From NCBI RefSeq assembly GCF_003387155.1, contig NZ_QUMT01000004.1:336602-400601 (forward strand): a stretch of DNA of 64,000 nucleotides, written 5' to 3'. Positions 60,015 through 64,000 of this stretch are shown one piece after another. Position 1 is the stretch's first letter. Each line of letters starts with the position of its first letter. The notes below the pieces were generated by a model that had not been told where the DNA came from, searched no databases, and saw nothing but the letters and a program-made list of their open reading frames with translations. This stretch comes from Roseateles depolymerans (GTDB taxonomy: Bacteria > Pseudomonadota > Gammaproteobacteria > Burkholderiales > Burkholderiaceae_C). A program made the translations under genes and the position numbers.

Positions 60015-62330
60015 ATGAGCTGTCGCCTGATCCGATGGGGAAGCAGGTCCGTGAACGTACCGGTACCAGTCTTGAGCGTTGTGCTGTCCATGGCGGCAGG
60101 GCCGGCTGTGGCCGCGCCGATGTCGCCGGTGCAATCGCTCCTGGCCGCTGAGGGCGCGGTCTTCTGGCTGGGCGCCACCTGCGTGGTGGGCGGCGTGGCG
60201 ATGGGCTGGATGGTGAGCCTGTTTTTCCAGCAACGGGAACGGCTGCGCCGGCGCCGCGACGAATTGCGCCGGGTGCGCCGTGAACGGGCCCGGCTGAGCG
60301 CCCTGCTCAATGCCATTCCCGACCCCATGTATTTCAAGGACGCCGCGGGCGCTTATGAAGGCTGCAATCCGGCCTTCGAGCGACTGGTCGGCATGACCGA
60401 GGGCGAACTGCTGGGCCGCCGGGACGAAGAATTGCGGCGCCCGCTGCATTGGGACACCGGCGCCGAAGCCGGCCGCTCGCTGAGCTGGCGTGTGGATGAG
60501 CAGGGACGCTCCCGCTGCCTGGACGTGCTCAGTGCGGAAGTGCGCGACGAAGACCAGACGCTGGGCCAGGTGGCCATCGCCCGTGATGTGACCGAGCTCC
60601 AGCGCGCCACCGAGGCGGCCCGCCGCGCGGCCACGGTCTATGAGCACTGCGGCGAAGGCATCATGATGCTGGACGCCGAACTGCGCATCTGCGATGTCAA
60701 TCCTGCCCTGTGCGCCATCACCGGCCAGACGCGCGAGGAATTGCTGGGCAAGCGTCCGCTGATGCTGCGCGAAGGCGAGCAGGACCCGGACAAGCTGCGT
60801 GACCTCTGGGCGCAGGTGCAGCAGCACGGCAAGTGGAGCGGTGAAGTCACCGAGCGCCACAGCAATGGCGACACCATCCCGATGTGGGCCACCTTCGTCA
60901 AGGTGCCGCTGGACGCGGGTGGCGCCGGGCAGGTCTCCCAGTTCAGCTACATCAGCGTGCTGACGGACATCTCCCGCATCAAGATGACCGAAGCGGAGCT
61001 GCTTCACCAGTCCCTGCATGACAGCCTGACCGGTCTGCCCAATGCGGCGCTGCTGCGCGACCGGATCGCCCGCGAGATCGGCAACGCCCAGCGCGACCAG
61101 ACCTGCGTGGCAGTGCTCTACATCGACCTCGACGGATTCCGGGACGTCAACGACATTGCCGGCCATGCCGCCGGCGACCAGGTGCTGCTGACCGCAGCCG
61201 CGCGCTTCGTCAATGTGGTGCGGGGGTCCGACTCGGTGGCCCGGGTCGGGGCCGATGAATTCGTGGTGGTGCTGTCCGGGCTCGTGGATGAAGAGACCGC
61301 CATGCGGCTGGGCGACCGGCTGATCCAGGCCATGAGCGAGCCGGTCATCATCGATCACCATCGCTTCAACGTCGGCGCCAGTGTCGGCCTGGCGCTGTTC
61401 CCGGCGGACGGCGTGCAGGTGGATGAGCTGCTGCGCAATGCGGAAGTGGCCATGTGCCGGGCTAAGCTCCAGGCGCGGGGGTCGGTGCAGTCCTACCGGC
61501 CTGAGCTGACGCAGGCGGTCCAGCAGCGCTTCGAGCTGACCCATGCGCTGCGGCAGGCCAACGAAGCCGCGCAGTTCCGGCTGGAATATCAACCGCAGGT
61601 GCGGCTGTCCGATGGCAGCCTGATCGGCGCGGAGGCCTTGCTGCGCTGGCGGCACCCCACGCGCGGTCCGATTTCTCCGGCCGACTTCATCCCGCTGGCG
61701 GAAGAGACCGGGCTGATCGTTCCGATCGGACGATGGGTGCTGGAACAGGCCTGCGCGCAGGTGGCGCGCTGGCAAGGCCAGGAAGGCAAGCCGCAGCAGG
61801 TGGCGGTGAACGTGTCGGCGCGGCAACTGCGGCAGCCGGACTTCATCGACACACTGGACTTCATCCTAACCGACACCGGCTGCCCGCCGCAGGCGCTGGA
61901 GCTGGAAGTCACCGAAAGCCTGCTGCTGGAAGATGCTGAACAGGCCATCAGCCTGCTGAGCCGACTGTCGCGGCGCGGCGTGCGGGTGGCCATCGACGAT
62001 TTCGGGACCGGGTATTCCTCGCTGGCCTATCTCAAGCGCATGCCGGTGAGCACCCTCAAGATCGACCGCAGTTTCGTCAATGAGTTGGGCAGCGACGCCA
62101 ACGTCGCGGCCATTGCTCGCACGGTCATCGTGCTGGCCCGCAGCCTGCAGATGGAGGTGCTGGCGGAAGGGGTGGAGACGGAAGAGCAGGCGGAATGGTT
62201 GCGCCGGGAAGGCTGCGACTGGGCCCAGGGCTGGCTGTACGGCCGCCCGATGCCGTCCGAGAGCTTCATCACCACCTTGCCGCCCGAGGCCTTGCGACAG
62301 CCGCCGGTCAAGCGCCTGCAGCTCGCCTGA
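60015..62330 (+). CDS. membrane-anchored PAS-PAS-GGDEF-EAL c-di-GMP signalling protein
   Basis: 771 residues. Two hydrophobic segments ([16 protein letters not shown] and [22 protein letters not shown], in pieces [10 protein letters not shown] and GWMVSLFF) flank a short periplasmic part. A coiled coil ([20 protein letters not shown]) precedes two PAS domains (about 90-330), the GGDEF-like domain (about 335-500) and EAL (about 510-760). The cyclase motif is degenerate (VGADEF for GGDEF), so synthesis may be lost. The EAL motifs are intact: [26 protein letters not shown] and AEGVET, so phosphodiesterase activity is likely. Confidence 0.92.
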   Translation: MSCRLIRWGSRSVNVPVPVLSVVLSMAAGPAVAAPMSPVQSLLAAEGAVFWLGATCVVGGVAMGWMVSLFFQQRERLRRRRDELRRVRRERARLSALLNAIPDPMYFKDAAGAYEGCNPAFERLVGMTEGELLGRRDEELRRPLHWDTGAEAGRSLSWRVDEQGRSRCLDVLSAEVRDEDQTLGQVAIARDVTELQRATEAARRAATVYEHCGEGIMMLDAELRICDVNPALCAITGQTREELLGKRPLMLREGEQDPDKLRDLWAQVQQHGKWSGEVTERHSNGDTIPMWATFVKVPLDAGGAGQVSQFSYISVLTDISRIKMTEAELLHQSLHDSLTGLPNAALLRDRIAREIGNAQRDQTCVAVLYIDLDGFRDVNDIAGHAAGDQVLLTAAARFVNVVRGSDSVARVGADEFVVVLSGLVDEETAMRLGDRLIQAMSEPVIIDHHRFNVGASVGLALFPADGVQVDELLRNAEVAMCRAKLQARGSVQSYRPELTQAVQQRFELTHALRQANEAAQFRLEYQPQVRLSDGSLIGAEALLRWRHPTRGPISPADFIPLAEETGLIVPIGRWVLEQACAQVARWQGQEGKPQQVAVNVSARQLRQPDFIDTLDFILTDTGCPPQALELEVTESLLLEDAEQAISLLSRLSRRGVRVAIDDFGTGYSSLAYLKRMPVSTLKIDRSFVNELGSDANVAAIARTVIVLARSLQMEVLAEGVETEEQAEWLRREGCDWAQGWLYGRPMPSESFITTLPPEALRQPPVKRLQLA

Positions 62331-62496
62331 GCCGGCGGGGGCGACGGCGCCAGCCGTCCGACTCGCACGACCCGCCCCGACTCGACCGTCCCCCACGCGC
62401 CCGAGTGGCGCGCCAGGCGCTAAGCTGCGGCCTCTCCGGTCGCCGGCCGTGCCGTCGACGGCCTCTTCGTCCCCCTTTGCTGGATCCCGCTTCATC

Positions 62497-63231
62497 GTGC
62501 TGGCACCTGATTCCACTGTTTCCGCTCCCGCGTTCTGGCATGTGCTCACCCGTCTAGGCGAGGCGCAGCTGCTGCTTCCCCTGGCGGCGGTGGCCGTGGC
62601 GGGACTCTGGGCCTGCAAGCGGCAGCGCACGGTGGTCAAGCGGTGGGTCACCGGCTTTGTGCTGGTCTTCGGCCTGACGCTGCTGTCCAAGGTGGCATTC
62701 ATGGGTTGGGAACTGGGCATCGCGTCTTGGGACTTCACTGGTTTCTCGGGCCATGCGGTCTGCGCCTCGGCGGTGTTTCCGCTGCTGGCGTGGCTGGGCC
62801 TGCAGGCGGTGCGCTCTGCCCGTCTGCGTGCGCTGGGGCTGTGCGCCGCCCTGGGGCTGGCGGGGCTGATTGCGTACTCCCGTCTGCCGGTGGGCGCGCA
62901 TTCGGCATCGGAAGCCTTGCTGGGGTTCGACCTGGGGGCGGCGGTGGCGCTGTTTGCCTTGTGGGAAGCGCGGCCCGGCACCGACGGCGAGACCTCGGTG
63001 CGGGTGTTGCGGCGCAGTGCCGGGCTGTCGCTGGTCATGGTGGCGATGCTGATGGCCGCACCGTGGTTCACGCCGCCGGCGCGGACCCACCAGTGGGTGA
63101 CTGCGCTGAGCCTGGCGCTGTCGGGGCGGGAGCATCCCTACACGCGGCGGGAGATGCACCGGCGGGCGGTGTCGCCGGTGGCGCTGATGGGGGATGGGCA
63201 CGGGTCAGCATCAGCCACTCGCGTGCTGTGA
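62497..63231 (+). CDS. PAP2-family membrane phosphatase
   Basis: 244 residues if started at the GTG at 62497; another GTG at 62449 is possible, and no start signal is clear. About five membrane spans. The phosphatase motifs are SGHAV (second motif, FTGFSGHAV) and YSRLPVGAHSASEAL (third motif, SRxxxxxHxxSE). The first motif (KxxxxxxRP) is not evident. The family removes phosphate from lipid substrates such as undecaprenyl pyrophosphate. Confidence 0.75.
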   Translation: MLAPDSTVSAPAFWHVLTRLGEAQLLLPLAAVAVAGLWACKRQRTVVKRWVTGFVLVFGLTLLSKVAFMGWELGIASWDFTGFSGHAVCASAVFPLLAWLGLQAVRSARLRALGLCAALGLAGLIAYSRLPVGAHSASEALLGFDLGAAVALFALWEARPGTDGETSVRVLRRSAGLSLVMVAMLMAAPWFTPPARTHQWVTALSLALSGREHPYTRREMHRRAVSPVALMGDGHGSASATRVL

Positions 63232-63430
63232 TCTCGCGGACTTCCAGCCCACGGCGCAGCAGGTAGCTGGAGTCGAACCAGCCGTGAGGGCTGGCTTCTG
63301 CAGGCGGGGAATGTGGCGAGCGGCCGGCGGAGAGCGCTGCTGGGATGGGGACGGGGATCGTCTTGGATGACGCGTTCAGCGGTGGCGATGCGGCAAAGCG
63401 CCGCAGGCCAGGGGCGGAGAGGGAGACCAT
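63068..63430 (-). CDS. doubtful small protein overlapping the phosphatase gene
   Basis: 120-residue frame. Its first half contains HGWFDSSYLLRRGLEVREIT, reminiscent of short Burkholderiales hypothetical proteins, but its last 160 bases are antisense to the phosphatase and no ribosome site is seen. It may be a shorter protein ending earlier, or spurious. Confidence 0.25.
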   Translation of the reverse strand: MVSLSAPGLRRFAASPPLNASSKTIPVPIPAALSAGRSPHSPPAEASPHGWFDSSYLLRRGLEVREITAREWLMLTRAHPPSAPPATPPAGASPAACRDAPAPTAPGSAQSPTGGSAPAA

Positions 63431-63709
63431 GGGGCAGGACGGGCCGGGGAGGGCGCCGGGCAGTGGATCAAGCCGCTGACTGTCCGCCCTTGCGGGCCCT
63501 GAGGGCAGCCCGCTCTGGGGCGGTTGGAGAGGGGCCCCTTGAGGGTCCTTGCACCGGCGTCGCCTTCGCCTTCGCCCTCAGTCCTTGGCCGGCATCAGGC
63601 CGTGCTGGCGCAGGAAGCTCGTGACCTGAGGACGCCTGACGTCCGGCGCCTGTGTGAACTGACCTGCCCCCTCCCGCCGTACCAATCAGGCGGAAGTCCG
63701 GGTTGAAGG
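63232..63709. other. intergenic region between phosphatase and IS element
   Basis: Apart from the doubtful frame at 63068-63430 I see no gene. GC-rich palindromes occur at 63490-63540. The left boundary of the IS3 element is suggested near 63651-63668, where TGTGAACTGACCTGCCCCC looks like an IS3/IS407-type terminal inverted repeat starting TG. Confidence 0.45.
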
Positions 63710-64000
63710 TTACTTGATCTCGTTGCTTGAAACCGGTGGCGGCTGGTTCTTTGTGCGGTGGCGCTGGGCAAACTCCGCCGGCGGTATCCGTCCCAGGCTG
63801 CTGTGCGGCCGTACCTGGTTGTAGTCCTGGCGCCAGATGGCGATCTCCGAGCGCGCCTGCGGCAACGTCTGGAACCAGTGCTCGTTCAAGCACTCATCAC
63901 GGAACTTGCCATTGAAGCTCTCGATGTAGCCGTTCTGCATGGGCCGCCCTGGCTGGATCAGGATGTGCCGCACGCCGTGAGCCTGCGCCCAGGCCATGAA
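63651..64000 (-). mobile_element. IS3-family insertion sequence, right end (partial)
   Basis: Terminal part of an IS3-family element, cut by the window edge. It comprises the putative inverted-repeat end at 63651-63668 and the C-terminal part of the transposase. No target duplication can be checked because the other end is outside the window. Confidence 0.7.
63710..64000 (-). CDS. IS3-family transposase OrfB, C-terminal part
   Basis: The last 96 residues of a DDE transposase with rve integrase core: QPGRPMQNGYIESFNGKFRDE (catalytic Glu in YIESFNGK, given in pieces QPGRPMQNGYIESF and NGKFRDECLN), LPQARSEIAIWRQDYNQVRPH and SSLGRIPPAEFAQ. The N-terminal part with the two catalytic Asp residues lies beyond the window edge, so the full length and intactness are unknown. 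Confidence 0.92.
   Translation of the reverse strand, partial: FMAWAQAHGVRHILIQPGRPMQNGYIESFNGKFRDECLNEHWFQTLPQARSEIAIWRQDYNQVRPHSSLGRIPPAEFAQRHRTKNQPPPVSSNEIK

Noticed and set aside
59793..61826. Long minus-strand open frame
   Set aside because: Shadow of the GGDEF-EAL gene; Gln/His-rich, no homology signal.
1..64000. rRNA, tRNA, prophage or CRISPR features
   Set aside because: No cloverleaf with conserved T-arm, no rRNA-like tract and no phage gene cluster was seen by eye; a tRNAscan-SE or Infernal run would be needed to exclude small RNAs.

Overview
The window is about 64 kb of high-GC chromosomal DNA with short intergenic gaps, many ATGA-type overlaps between adjacent genes and a mnmG-rsmG-parA/parB block. 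Gene content (CysTWA sulfate transporter with CysB regulators, a ScsB/DsbD-type redox pair, PrkA-YeaH-SpoVR, type-2 ArgC, a PduO-type cobalamin adenosyltransferase, an N-acyl-homoserine-lactone-type LuxR protein with a Burkholderia-like lux box) points to a betaproteobacterium of the Burkholderiales, probably of the Roseateles/Mitsuaria/Rubrivivax/Leptothrix kind. The genus is inference. I see no rRNA or tRNA gene, no CRISPR array and no prophage. The only clear mobile element is an IS3-family fragment cut by the right edge.

Layout. 0.4-10 kb: sulfate uptake, as sbp-cysT-cysW-cysA-cysB plus a second cysB, a second sulfate-binding protein and two paralogous periplasmic proteins. 10-15.7 kb: one giant kinase-like/AAA/GAF/PAS/GGDEF regulator. 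15.9-18.9 kb: redoxin plus ScsB-like thiol reductant transporter. 19.5-23.1 kb: small enzymes (SRPBCC, yellow/MRJP-like, 1-Cys peroxiredoxin, RBBP9-like hydrolase, Mop). 23.1-27.1 kb: S1/P1 nuclease, a triple-domain QueD fusion and QueE, separated by three intergenic regions rich in DnaA boxes that look origin-like. 27-32.5 kb: MazG-like, DEDDh exonuclease, GNAT, an AbrB/PIN pair, and a WYL regulator divergent from an HNH-like protein. 32.5-40.5 kb: cobalamin adenosyltransferase, a D-lactate-dehydrogenase-type flavoprotein and the PrkA-YeaH-SpoVR stress operon. 41-48.5 kb: parB, hydrolase, argC, GNATs, parA, rsmG and mnmG, with a perfect parS inside mnmG and a near-perfect one inside rsmG. 48.7-50.9 kb: a cysteine-cluster protein, then a LuxR solo with a lux box driving a 57-codon double-glycine peptide gene. 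51-57.4 kb: NatAB-like ABC exporter with a secreted hydrolase, GST and thioredoxin protein. 57.4-64 kb: MmcB-like nuclease-fold protein, DUF4397 lipoprotein, GGDEF-EAL protein, PAP2 phosphatase and IS3 fragment.

How the parts fit. The cys genes form a complete sulfate importer with its own LysR-type regulators. parA/parB with intact parS in mnmG/rsmG form the chromosome partition system, which in most bacteria lies near oriC. This makes the DnaA-box clusters 15-24 kb away worth testing as (part of) the replication origin. The least expected system is the quorum-type unit at 49.2-50.3 kb. A LuxR protein, whose two usual ligand-contact aromatics W57/Y61 are both Phe, sits just upstream of a 20-bp lux-box dyad. 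That dyad precedes a tiny gene with its own ribosome site and terminator, encoding a GG-leader peptide with two identical TPKGTW blocks.
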